A stretch of DNA of 64,000 bases from Margaritispora aquatica. Lineage: Eukaryota; Ascomycota; Leotiomycetes; Helotiales; Discinellaceae. The notes beneath the pieces are model-generated. The model was not told the DNA's origin. It worked only from the letters and a program-made list of their open reading frames with translations, and did no database searches. Numbering within the stretch: position 1 is the stretch's first letter; the number at the start of each line of letters is the position of its first letter. Shown here piece by piece: positions 53,602 to 64,000 of the stretch. The stretch lies in contig VJWN01000006.1 in NCBI GenBank assembly GCA_007644065.1, positions 1,488,001 through 1,552,000 on the forward strand, read 5' to 3'. Position numbers and translations under genes: made by a program.

Positions 53602-56566
53602 CAGAGTGGCTAGTAAGCAAGCCAGCTAATTAGCGAGCCTATAAGCTACGCCAAGAAGCCTATTAGCTTAAGATTTAATTTATATTAGTAAGTTAATGTA
53701 GTTTTCTTACGTTAATATATTAACTTATAAGCTAGAGCTATTAATTTTAAAGATTTCGAAGTTATAAATTAATATTTTTAAGGAAGTATATAGATCTAGT
53801 ATTTTTAAATATTCGTTATATAATCGAAATAAAGCTTTATTATTAGTTTAATTTTTAATTCTATTACTTTATTTTATCTTTATCTTTTAGCTAGATATAA
53901 TATTTATCTTTATATTATAATTATTTACTCTTTTACTAGTCTTACTTTTTATATACTATAGTTTCTAATAACGAGATTATTATTCTTAAATTAAATACTA
54001 ATCGTAAAATCTCTTTTACGTTATTTATATTATTATTTAAAACTTTCTTTAACGTGTTTAGTCGCCTTATAAGTACTAAGGCCTAAAATAAACTTATTTA
54101 GAATACGTATAAAAGAGTTAAACTAATATAAAATAATAATTATAACTTTTTTAAGATACTAAAAAAAATACTACTTTTAACTTATTTATTATTTATAACT
54201 AGAGAACCGTTATATAACGATAGATTACTAATTTAGAAGCGTTTTTTTATAAAGTATATACTTATTAATACGACGAAAAATCCTAGGATATCGTAAGTAT
54301 AGTACCTTAGATATACCTTTAATAATAATATACGTAAAGATACTATAGTCTAAGCTTATAAGATATATAAAAGCTTTAAAACCGATATTTACGTAGAGAT
54401 ACTAACTTTAAACTTAATTAAGTTATTATAATACTACGTTTTTAAAAGGTAAAAGATAATACTTTAATATAAAGACTCTTTAAAACATTAAAAAGTACTT
54501 TTTTAATATATACTACTTTAACTAAAATAAAGATATTTAAAGAGTACTTTACGAAAGTATTTTTATATAAACTTCTAGAGTTATAAATAACGATTATAAA
54601 CGTATTATTCTATTCTAATAACTTAAATATAAGTATACTTTTTTAGAATAAATAATTTATAATAATATTAAGTAAAGGAAAGTATCTTTATTATAGTTAC
54701 TACGTCTCTTTAAAATCGTTAATATCGATATATCTAAAGCTCTTTTAACTTTATATACTATTATTAGTACTTAGGTCTATAAGATATTTAAGTATTTTAA
54801 ACTATAGATTATCGAGGAGATTAGAGTTATAAAATTAAAAATCTTTATATTATTTAATAAATAAAGGTTAAAAAGAAAAAAGATTAGTATAGTTAAAATA
54901 ATAGTATATTTTATTAATAAGTACTATAAAAACGTTATTTAATTAATTAGCCTCTCTAACCTTCTAGATTATAGTAAATTAAAAGTAAATAAAAGTACTT
55001 TTATAGTTTAATTTATTTTATTAATTATATTAGATTAATATATAGTTATTCTTTTTTTACTTAAACGTTTTAGTATTACTATAAATAATCTTAGTTACTT
55101 CGTTTTTAATAATATATCTAATAATAATACTACTCTTATAAAGCTTAGCTATACTATAAGTTTTAATTTTATATTAAAACGGTTTTATTATATAAGTTAT
55201 ATTATTAATCTTATTATAAGTATATATCTCTTTAGCTAAAATAAAGCGTTATTTAGTATTAAATATAAAAAGGTAGGTACTCCTAATCGTAGAAAATTAT
55301 AGAGAAAATAGAGTATTTTAAAAAAGTTATATAATATAGTTATATATATTATAGTATCTAGAAAATAATTAGATATATTTCGTTTATTAGAATCTCTTAA
55401 CGAAGACGTTATAAAAAGTAAGATCTAGTAGCTCGTTCTTAATAGAAGTATTAGATAGAATATATTTTATTCTATAATTCGTAGAGTATTAAAGCTTTAA
55501 ATCGCGATTAATAAGTATTAGTACTTTCTTTAAAATTTTATAAATAATCTTAATATCGAAGTAATTATAAATAATCTTTTTATAGATAATAATTAGAATA
55601 TATTATAGATTATTAAAGATTAACTTAATTTTTTATTCTATTTAATAAAGGGTCTAAAAGATAATATAGATCTATAAAAAAATATATCTAGATTATTATA
55701 TAATATATTATAAAAAGTACTTTCTATATTTAATATTATCTTTAATTATTTTAAAAAGCTTAAAACTAAGTTAAAGGTAAGCGTTTTTAATTACTATATA
55801 AGTATTTAAAATTTAATTATATATACGTAGAATATAATAAATAAATAGTATTTAAAAATAAATAACTTGATTATATAGCTAAGTACTATTATACTATATC
55901 CTTAGTAGAAATAAGTATATTTTAAAGAAAAATAAATAGATATAGTAAAAAAGTATATCTAAACTAAAAAGTCTACGTTATATTCTTTTTAAGAAAAAGA
56001 CTATAGAAGATTTATTTAAAGTAAAGCTTAAGTCGTTTCTATAATTATACTATAATTAAAGCTTTCGTTTTTAGACTAGGAATTTAATAAAAAAGCTTCT
56101 TATAGTACTATATAAGTAGTACCTATACTATTAGATTAGAGAGATTAACTCTATTTCTATCTTGAAAAGCTTTTAATTAGTTATATTCTAGTTTTTAAAT
56201 ACTAGAAATTAAAAGAAATATACTAGCTTAAGCTTATAAAAATAATTTTCGACTACCTTTCTATACTTATTATAAACGTTAAATATAAACAAGTATTCTT
56301 TTTTTACGTTAAGATTACTATATTAAAAAACTTTCGTTTATTATAAAATATACTATAGTATTAGAAAGTACTAAAAAACTAATAGTAGTAAGGTATTATT
56401 AAAATATTAACTATATAAAATATAGTATAATTAGATATATAGCTTCGCTAATAGCGAGTTTATAAGTTATTATAAGTAAATTAACGAAGATTCTTAATCA
56501 TATTAATAAGTAAGCTATATATCTACTTCGCTGATTAGCTGACTAACTAACTTATTGGCCACACTA
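53602..56566. mobile_element. hAT-superfamily DNA transposon, RIP-degraded
   Basis: A 2965-bp extremely AT-rich insertion bounded by perfect 8-bp direct repeats ATGAAGCA (53594-53601 and 56567-56574). The left end reads CAGAGTGGCTAGTAAGC and the right end in reverse reads TAGTGTGGCCAATAAGT, imperfect inverted repeats followed on both sides by CAGCTAAT-AGCGA. An 8-bp duplication and CAG-GTGG-type termini are hallmarks of hAT elements. All frames are riddled with TAA/TAG; a stretch near 55450-55500 can be read as a degraded RWNSTYFML-like block, weakly. The element is dead by sequence. Confidence 0.88.
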
Positions 56567-56574
56567 ATGAAGCA
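56567..56574. repeat. hAT target-site duplication, right copy
   Basis: ATGAAGCA directly outside the right end. This copy contains the AAG that serves as probable 3' splice site for the following exon (CAACATGATACAACC). Confidence 0.85.
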
Positions 56575-57474
56575 ACATGATACAACCAAGAGAATTCGCC
56601 GCAACAGTAGACACGATAATAGACGAAGATCAAACCAATACACATCCCGCACCATCGAAAAATCCAAGACTGACAAGGAAGCATCAGATAATGAGGAGGA
56701 AGAAGTGTCAAGAAAAACATCTGCCGAGTATCTTGCCGAAGCAATTCGCGTATTTGAACTCAATGGTGCCTCCAACAACGGATTGCCGAACGCGGAATTC
56801 GCATTTGATCTGATGACTCAAGTAATTTTCTGTGTTGAGGATGGCTGTTGGGAATTCTCACACCGATACCTAAAGTCAAAAATCCACACTTTGGGCATTG
56901 ATTATACTTGTGAATTCGTAGTTGCGATAGGATTGTTCTGGAGATGCACTCGTTTCAGTAAGCTTTACACTGAATTGGAAGATGCGAGCGATACTAACTT
57001 ATCACAGAGTGGGTTCCTGCCACTTCGATCAAGCAGATACCCTCCCACAGTCTGCACGGACTGATGAGCAAGCAAATAATCTCCTGCAACATCATTTTCC
57101 ATCGACACCGTCTTCCATTGAGTACTCTCATCTTCATGCTCCTCAACTCCATTCGCTTGATGGAGTCTTTCCAAGACCAGAAGCGCGTGGGCTTCCTCAC
57201 TCCCGTTTGGCAAGCTCTGCGAGACCTCCGTGATGAGCTGGAGAGAGGCCCTTCTGATCCTTAGACGACGAGAGAAGTCACAACGGATGAAGTCTCTGGT
57301 GTTAAGAAGGCTTGGGTGGAGCTCAAGGATAAGCGGAGCGACGACGGGGAGGCGCGGGTTACCATTGAGCCATATGTCTCAGCGCCCTATGTGCCATATG
57401 TGGTGAGTGCAGTTGCATACGGTTCCATTGTTGTCCGAGTCGCTAACTTTGCATAGCAACCATTCTTTGTGTGA

Positions 57475-58779
57475 AGTAATTGCTGGTGTTTTTGGTGTGG
57501 TTATGTATATGTTGCATAGTATCATAGGGCAAAAGAACGATCAGAAAGACTGTTAGAGCTTCGAGGAATTGTTGATTAGCACCTGTAAAATAAATGTAAC
57601 GAGTTTCATATAATGAGTCTTCTTGTATCGTCTGGAAATATGTTTTCAGCACTGTTTTTAACTTTCTATCTGCAGAAATACCTACAGAAGAAGTGTGTGT
57701 TTGTACAGCTTTGTATATCTTGTTCTGATGGACTCGACAATTTGTCAATGCGAAACTAGCTTGCATTTGTTGAAGTCGATTTTTGTAAAGAAGTTGGGGA
57801 AAAAAAAATATTTGATAATATGTAGTATTTGATTGAAAACTAGATCTAATTAATATATATAACAAGGAAAGGGAGACTTACAAGTAGGCAGCGACCAACA
57901 GGACGATCATCCGCGGCCCTCGAGGCTGAAGGAATCATATCTCGAAGCAACTACTGAGGGTAATGAAACTATTATGCGAGCCGGGTTGCAAACCAGCGGA
58001 TGTCTTGTTGCCCGGTTGCTTCGACTTATAGGCCGTTCATTATCTTCGCTGAAGCTTATTTCGTTTTGTGGGGTTGGGGGAATTGGGCGGAATTGGGGGG
58101 GAAGGGTAGGAAGGGTAAGAGGGGGAGATAAAAATAACTATTGAAAATCAGCTAGCATGCTTATATTATACCATTACGTTTTTGGGGTGGGGTAGTCGAG
58201 ATTTCGCTATTTTGTTTGAAATATGAATGGCAGGCGGTCGGGTGATTACCAAAATTCACTTCTTCTTCGCTTGAGTCGTTTTCGCACAAGTCATATCGGT
58301 ATGGGTTAGAAACCCACAAAAAACTCTTGAATCTGCGCTTAGTCTTCTCGGATTCTGTTATTCTTATACCGCACCATATATGTTTTCTCAGGCGTGTTTC
58401 CACCAAGAATTTGTTCACAAAATCGTTGGTCGTAGCCAGCCACCACCCAGCTGAATTATACAATAGAAATACCTTGAAAACAAGAGAAAATTACCAGAAG
58501 GGTTAATGAGAGTCTAAGCCACCTTAAAGGGATCATTCTCGGGTTTTGCGTTTGGGTCGTGTTGAACACATAGCAATGCACTCGCAGACCTCGCTTAACA
58601 TAGCCTAGCCTTTCCTCTTCGGCACAGCTTCTTTTAGATCAAGCCAAACCAGATCTCGAAATACAAAGATTAGAAACCTATTCAGCAAAGCTAGAGTGTA
58701 ATAGAAGTCTTCGTATACGGCTTGCTGCTCTATCTTGTCCGATTATAGATTGCAATCTGTTAACAATGCCACAGCCGAG
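57475..58779. other. Intergenic with G-rich tract
   Basis: No supported gene. AT-rich part at 57780-57860 and a G-run cluster at 58070-58126 described separately. Confidence 0.45.
58070..58126 (+). repeat. G-run cluster, potential G-quadruplex
   Basis: Seven runs of three or more G (GGGG, GGGGG, GGG, GGGGGGG, GGG, GGG, GGGGG) lie within 57 bp with short loops, matching the usual intramolecular quadruplex pattern on the plus strand. Confidence 0.6.
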
Positions 58780-59153
58780 ATGAGACCTGTATCCAGCTCC
58801 AAAGATCGTGTTGTCTGCACACAATTCGACCCGAGGTATGAAATCAACCCCCCGTCCAAGAGTTACACATTCGCAGCCCCAGTGCTGGTAATCATTCCTT
58901 TCTGCCTCCCTTGCTAACATTTTCTGCAGCTCGCCAAAATATTGACTCTCCAACAGCAATGAGAACTTCCAAAGAGCATGGTCACAAGTTGAAGCGAAAG
59001 AGAGAAGAGGATGAAAAGAAAGATTGCAGAGAGTGCGAGATGGATATATCTCCAGAAGAAAACTCAAACTCATTAGCAGACAGTGAGGTTGGTGACAAGA
59101 ACTCTATTGACGAGACAACTGCTAAGTACGAACATGATGGCGAATACTTGTAA
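58780..59153 (+). pseudogene. Short KRKR-type locus B, probably broken
   Basis: An ATG at 58780 opens about 39 codons (SSKDRVVCTQFDPRYEINPP) to a good donor, and an acceptor CTGCAG at 58930 precedes a second frame with KLKRKREEDEKKDCRECEMD and DISPEENSNSLADSE ending TAA at 59153. The two blocks do not join in phase with the visible splice sites; the second could alone start at ATG 58960 (64 aa). Basic-then-acidic layout recalls the N-terminal half of the hAT-interrupted gene and locus C. Possibly a decayed tandem relative. Confidence 0.4.
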
Positions 59154-59634
59154 GATTATAAATGATCGCATTTGGCATACTTGAAGGTGTTATAGGAGTA
59201 TTTTCATACCCCCTGTGCATATTCTGATGGTGATAGTATACGAGTATCCAATGAGCATTCGGCTGCAAAGTCGTTGATCTGTGCTTGTTAACCGCCACTG
59301 CTATGAAACATACAAGAACAGATGCTTAAAAGAGGACGCAATTTTGAGAGATCTCCAAGAAATTATCTTTAGGCTTCGTCTTTTCTTTAGGCCGTATTGA
59401 AAGTGTAGTAATTTATTCCCAGATCTCGCTTAATTTGGCCCTGATTGCAGCAGCTTCCTCCTAACTTTATTAAACTTCGGTTAAACGTTTCTCGTGACAA
59501 GAATTTCTGACGCGATCGCGCGCAACCAAAAACATCTGTGTCTGTACCTACTATCATCACAATGCTGGAGCCAAACACAAGCAAGATCCCATCGACTGAA
59601 AAGTCTGCTTCTATTCCCAATCCTCCAGCCAAAG
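59154..59634. other. Intergenic between loci B and C
   Basis: No supported gene. A minus-strand frame covering 59387-60124 is open for 245 codons but is the shadow of the Ser/Glu-rich plus frame. Confidence 0.4.
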
Positions 59635-60119
59635 ATGGACCGCGCACCTTTGATTCCTGGTCTTCCCCCACGCCCATTTTATACCAACTGCAAGTATGAG
59701 CTTCAAATCTAGCCAGCTGTTTTGTTTTTCGTAAGTGCTCTTCCCAAGGTGTGCTAATCAGAGAAGATGCAGCCCCAGCTAACGTGCTGCTGCAGCAGAA
59801 GACACAGCCATCCGTTGCTCTTGGAACAATTGAGAGCGCAGACGCAAATCCCGCAGACCACGCCTCCTCTGTCTCGCTGCAGGCTGAAACTGGTAATCTT
59901 ACGGACAAGAGTGCTCTGCTGCTGCACAGCTCCCCTTCTACCAATCTCGTGAACTCTCCAGGCCAGGACCACGAAGAGACAAATTTGAAGAGGAAGTGGG
60001 AAGAAGTTTTCGACAAGAACAAAGAAAAGAACATTGATGGGGAGACCGATAGATGGATGAGATCTCCGACAACTATAGTGAGGATGGAGAGAATACTTGC
60101 GTTGAGAAGGAACCCGTAA
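59635..60119 (+). CDS. Short LPPRP/KRK-type locus C
   Basis: Exons 59635-59693 and 59762-60119 (68-nt intron) join in phase to 138 aa. The start MDRAPLIPGLPPRPFYTN resembles MSLPPDTSLPPRPANTN of the hAT-interrupted gene. The middle is Ala/Ser/Leu-rich and ends with EETNLKRKWEEVFDKNKEKN, similar to LKRKREE in locus B. Near 60055 another frame opens (MDEISDNYSEDGEN ... SEDEWCD), followed by a GTAAGT donor and a later KLTKKQRRKAT block at about 60275, which looks like the original acidic continuation; a one-base frameshift may therefore have truncated the gene. Function unknown. Confidence 0.45.
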
Positions 60120-62599
60120 TCCAAGAGTCTGAAGACGAATGGTGTGATAGTAAGTTTCCATTCCTGTTCTTGATAATCCTCACGAATATTTAGTCTAACC
60201 TTGTCAGGAAAGTGTCAGGAGAGGAAAGATCTGAGATGGACGAACCCGAGAAGGCGCCACAACCAAAGCTTACGAAGAAACAGAGACGAAAGGCCACCGT
60301 AAGTTTCGATCTAAAAATTCGAATTAACTAAAGACTGGCTCTATGTAGTTGAGAAATTTCAAGACGTCTAAACTTATTGTAACTACTATATAAGTCAGAC
60401 TAAACTTTTTTTTCTCGCTAATTCTATATTAATATCTAGACGTAAGTAGGTATCGCTTTGACCTAAGCTGAGAGTAAAAATTTCTAAGCATACCGTATTA
60501 TACCTAAGCACGATCCAAATTGCCTAAGTATACGACAAAGTTAGCTTAAGTATTGTAGTAACCTCTATCTGTCGTTTAGGGTAGAAGGCAAGGATTTAGA
60601 ATACAAAAATACAAAAACATCTTTACAAATCTAAGTAGACCATTATTAAGCCGTTGATTATGAGTAAAATATCAGAAGAGAAAGGCTCGCTAAAGCGCCC
60701 GAAGTCAAATCCGAGAACAACCTGCACCAAAGCCAGCTACAACTATTCAGCTCTTCTAGATGTCCACTTCTTCTATGATAATATAGTTATGGCTAACAAA
60801 TGCCGCTAATGCGTTACCCTCGATTCGCAAAGCTGAACCAAGCTTGTGTCTACCTATCTTGTTGTGGTATATCTCTTGTGAAAGCATCCGGTTGAATCGG
60901 GCCATGATGTTTCTGTATTAGGATACCGAGGTACTTGTCCTCGGTTCATTCAACTCGAGTTGCATACTTCGGTCTGATGGGAAAGAGATCGTCAGAGAAA
61001 AAAGTAAATCAATTCTGAGCAATGCGGATACCTTGGCAAACGTCAATGGCTGAAACAGTCTCGCGGGGTACAACTTGAAGTTCCGGCTACAGAGATACGG
61101 GTGCCAACATTCCAACAAGCCTTGTGCTTGGTATAAGCTAGTCTATCAAGCCCCCATTTTAAACTGCCTCCTAGGGCAGCTCCCAGGATTTAGATCGAGA
61201 TCTGAACTCGTCATGAACGTACGTTTATACCATAATGAGTACCTCCGTATGGCTTGACTATACGAGTGCTCATTCAGCAGCCACATTGCGGAGGTGCCAG
61301 TGCTTGGACCCGCCACCAGACTTAGTGCTTCGGCATCAGCCTTACTAGTGAGATAAAAGCTATACTTCTTTATGTGTACACTTCAGTTTAGAAACACAAC
61401 ATTGTATAATCTTAGGTTAACTACGACTTCAATCAATCTTGCTACGTTCTATGGTCGACGCATAGAGTAATAAGGGATGAAAAGGGGGTGAATCACGCGG
61501 CACAGAGTAGGTGAAAAAGATAGGATTAAAAAGTCTAAAGAACTTGTACAGCAGTAAAAGCTCCATATAAACACCTAGATCAGTGCCTACAACCTGTGAT
61601 CTCATATAATAGCATAAATAATATGGAATACAGTAAGATTAAGGAGACTAATGCAAAAACTGAATAGCATGCATGTATCACGTGATCTCCAACTAACAAG
61701 AAAGCATAAGGTAGGTCAAAATGCTTGAAAAAGAATATTTATACTAGCTCAACCATGTGAGTTGAGATTTTAGCAATTCTAAGTTGAGAAAATGGTGGGG
61801 AATATGCTTGGGATACCGAAAGCATTGGAAGATCTTCCGCCTTTGGTACGGAATGAAGTATGGTCGACATCCAAATGCTCCTAGTGGAAGTGAGCATAGC
61901 ATGTATACTGCTCCACGCGTTTGCGGCTTGGTCCATTGCGGCTTTAATGCAAGCAGATCTTCTCGATCTGTTAGCTCACGTTCTCGGCTAACAGATTGAA
62001 TAGCGAAGAGATGATGATGCTCAAGGCTGCATCTTGGTGGCCTCTTGTTGAGATATTTGATTGACCGATCCACAGGCATTTTTCCTTAGTTACAAAGTTA
62101 GTGCTTGAGATTTTGGAGTTCAATTCCAATAACACTGTCGAATCTGTCACCTTGTCTCAGCGCCATTAATTGTATGTACTTCTTGCATGGAACTTATTTC
62201 CAAGCTAAAAAATTGGAGTTGGATGTGTCGTCATGGATGGGGCTGCCTGCATCAAGGTTGAAGAGCTGTGATGGACTATTCTTATCATGTCTCGGTTTCT
62301 CACGAGCCGCCACATTCCTCGATTTCATTCGTCTACCTACTTCGCAATCAAGCTTGTTCAAATATGTCGCTTGAGGATCATCTAACAGTCTGACTCGCAT
62401 TTAACTTCGCTAGCTTCATTGATAATCGATACATTCATCTACTATCAAAGCGTTATCAGTAATCAATCAGTTTTATATAAAGCTATCTGCTACCGTAAGT
62501 AAGCTCTTCAGACTCTTTACTGTCAGTCTATTTCATGGGTTATTGTGCCACTTGATTCGCCCCCTATTCCTCAATATATATCTGAAAACCAACGCAAAT
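60120..62599. other. Intergenic, remnants and AT-rich DNA
   Basis: 60120-60300 holds probable downstream exons of locus C. 60340-60640 is AT-richer with repeated CTAAGTATA/CCTAAGCA words and may be an old element without clear ends. 60700-62590 shows no supported gene; frames at 61739-62079 on both strands overlap. Confidence 0.4.
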
Positions 62600-64000
62600 A
62601 TGGAAGACACCCACGGTCCTGCATTGACTGCTGAGAGGCTCGCACAAATGAAACTTGAAGCTCGCGACTTCTTTGATGCAGGATCAACAGGTGCTGTCCA
62701 AAGCCATGGCCATGGTCACAAACACCTCGAGTTCTCGGACTCTCGTTCAGTCACGGGAGGGAGGTCCACCAGTCGCCAGTTCAGCAGATCAGTTCGTCGA
62801 TCCGGCTCATTCCTAGAAGCTCATCGAAGCAAGATGTCAACTGAGCTTACTGCCTCGGCAGAGTAAGTACTTTTTCCAATCTCTACGACTTCCAACCCCA
62901 TTCCACGCACACAGGCATGGAAATGGAAGCCTTAAATTAGCTGTCAATCAGTCCAAAAGGAAAATGTTTTACGAGTAACTGGACATGGCTAACCGTTAGC
63001 AATAGGAGCAAGTTCTTCGCATTGATGGAACTCATGGCCAGTGCCTCCCGAGAAGCTTCATCGCTGAAAGAGGTCTGGGCTAAGCTCATTGCTGAACGCG
63101 AATCCTGGGCAGAAGAGAGACAAGATCTGCTTGAACAGGTCACTGAAGTTACATCGGAGCTCGAACGCCGAGAGACTGATCGCCATCGATATAGCGAGGA
63201 AACCAGCGTAGGCAAAAAGAAGATCGAGAAACTCCTTTTTGACATTTCTGTTGCTATTGCTGGACTCTCTGCGGAGAAGAAGAAGGTTGCTGATCGTGAC
63301 CATGAGCTTGGACATGTTCGTCGTGAGCTCATTGAAGCTCGAGAGATAGTTACTCGTCATCACAACGGTATGTCTTCCAGATTCAAACATGTTTATCACT
63401 AGCGATCATTTCGGAAGTTTCACGCCCAAAGTAACGGCAATTCTGCATCATATTGTATCTACTGACGATCAGTAGATCTTGGACGAATCAGATCTGAGCA
63501 TGAAACTCTCACTCTCGCACTCGCCACTTCCGAGAGCGAACGACTCAGCGCCAGAGACGAGGCTGATAGATTGCAAAGAGAACTTCACAAGGTTGTTCGT
63601 GAACGTACTGAGATTACCAGCCGCATCACCGACATCACAACTAAGTATGAGGCATCACACAGAGAGGTCTTGTCCCTCACAGATCGCCTGAAGATGTCTG
63701 ATCTGGAGAATGGAGAACGCCTCCTCGAGGTCGATCGCCTCAAGGAAGACATAAGAAAGTCTAGGCTAAGAATTGAAGAGTCTTCAAAAGAAATTATCGA
63801 AGCTACGGAGAAATCCGACAGACTTCATCGCGAATTCACAAAGGTCAAAGAAACTGTGCGAAGTGTTGAGCTGGAACGTGATGAGCTCACTTCTACGATT
63901 GAACACATTCGTCGCGAGCACAAAACAACTCTTGTCAGCTTCAGCGAGTCTGAGGATCGCAACTCCGAGCTGTCGCTGAAGTACGAGCACCTCAAACGAG
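62600..64000 (+). CDS. Long coiled-coil protein, truncated by the window end
   Basis: Exons 62600-62862, 63006-63367 and 63476 onward (introns 143 and 108 nt) stay in frame to the last base, giving at least 383 residues with no stop. The N-terminus has MKLEARDFFDAG, a His-rich GHGHKH segment and Ser/Arg-rich GGRSTSRQFSRSVRRSGS. From about residue 90 it is one long heptad-like coiled coil (SWAEERQDLLEQVTEVTSEL; ADRLQRELHKVVRERTEI; SDRLHREFTKVKETV). The charged helix without transmembrane or signal sequences suggests a structural or scaffold protein; motor heads or other domains may lie beyond the edge. The family is not recognised. Confidence 0.75.

Larger units (their letters stand above)
52941..57474 (+). 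pseudogene. Unknown gene split by a hAT element, with an internal stop
   Basis: Exons 52941-53412, 53474-53547, 56573-56957 and 57008-57264 keep one frame (395 aa to TAG at 57262-57264). Beyond that TAG the same frame stays open for 46 codons (DEVSGVKKAWVELKD, EPYVSAPYVPYV), then an intron 57403-57456 leads to QPFFV and TGA at 57474, so the ancestral protein was probably about 447 aa. The N-terminal third is Pro/Ser-rich with LPPRP, a KSRKHK cluster and GKRKRADS; an acidic region (SEWSDSEG, RDEVEEVND) follows. The C-terminal part is helical and better ordered (AEYLAEAIRVFELNG, FDLMTQVIFCVEDG, PVWQALRDLRDELERG). The hAT copy lies inside the intron before exon 3, so expression needs removal of a 3-kb intron. 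Function unknown; nuclear location inferred. The same DNA may still express a shortened product. Confidence 0.65.

Noticed and set aside
53602..56566. Possible centromere-like or mitochondrial AT-rich insert
   Set aside because: The perfect 8-bp direct repeats and inverted ends identify it as a hAT element.
59387..60161. Minus-strand 245-codon frame over locus C
   Set aside because: Shadow of a Glu/Ser-rich plus-strand frame. It has hydrophobic stretches but no ATG context, introns or domain. Not excluded completely.

Overview
The window reads as nuclear DNA of a filamentous ascomycete (Pezizomycotina; Leotiomycetes/Helotiales-like is my inference, not a demonstrated placement). Short GT-AG introns (mostly 42-150 nt, often with a CTAAC/CTGAC-type branch site) interrupt nearly every gene. 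The gene repertoire (COP9 subunit 6, Vps17, mitochondrial EF-G2, feruloyl-esterase-like lipase fold, Pth11/SAT4-like membrane protein, GPI-type wall protein) is fungal. Islands of extremely AT-rich sequence with TGG-to-TAG type changes look like repeat-induced point mutation (RIP).

Layout. 0.7-2.9 kb: two lineage-type hypothetical genes. 3.1-7.1 kb: a large nuclear-type unknown gene divergent from CSN6. 7.8-9.3 kb: a zinc alcohol dehydrogenase of the sorbitol/xylitol dehydrogenase family. 9.3-12.5 kb: largely empty. 12.5-17.6 kb: retromer sorting nexin VPS17, divergent from mitochondrial elongation factor G2 (MEF2). 18.6 kb: a tRNA-like gene with an abnormal anticodon arm. 18.8-24.6 kb: a secreted esterase and an 1100-aa secreted protein. 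24.6-27.1 kb: gene relics. 27.2-28.8 kb: a seven-helix SAT4-type membrane protein. 30.9-36.3 kb: two small secreted proteins (one Cys-rich with EF-hands) and a small acidic protein. 37.2-37.8 kb: AT-rich inverted-repeat element. 38.1-39.4 kb: an unknown three-exon gene. 40.37-41.75 kb: a RIP-degraded Tc1/mariner element with intact TA duplication. 42-45 kb: hypothetical genes. 46-47 kb: GPI-anchored-type repeat protein. 48.7-49.2 kb: ribonuclease H. 50.1-51.7 kb: acyl-CoA dehydrogenase. 52.9-57.5 kb: a gene split by a 2965-bp hAT element with a perfect 8-bp target-site duplication, and carrying a downstream in-frame nonsense codon of RIP type. 58.8-60.3 kb: two smaller loci with similar Pro-rich/KRKR features. 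62.6 kb to the end: a long coiled-coil protein running off the window.

Housekeeping genes (CSN6, VPS17, MEF2, ACAD, RNase H) sit in compositionally normal DNA. Secreted, rapidly evolving and broken genes sit among transposon islands, the arrangement often described as a two-speed fungal genome. The strongest new observations are the hAT insertion at an intron 3' end coupled with a probable RIP-leakage stop codon, the Cys-rich EF-hand secreted protein, and the tRNA-like locus.
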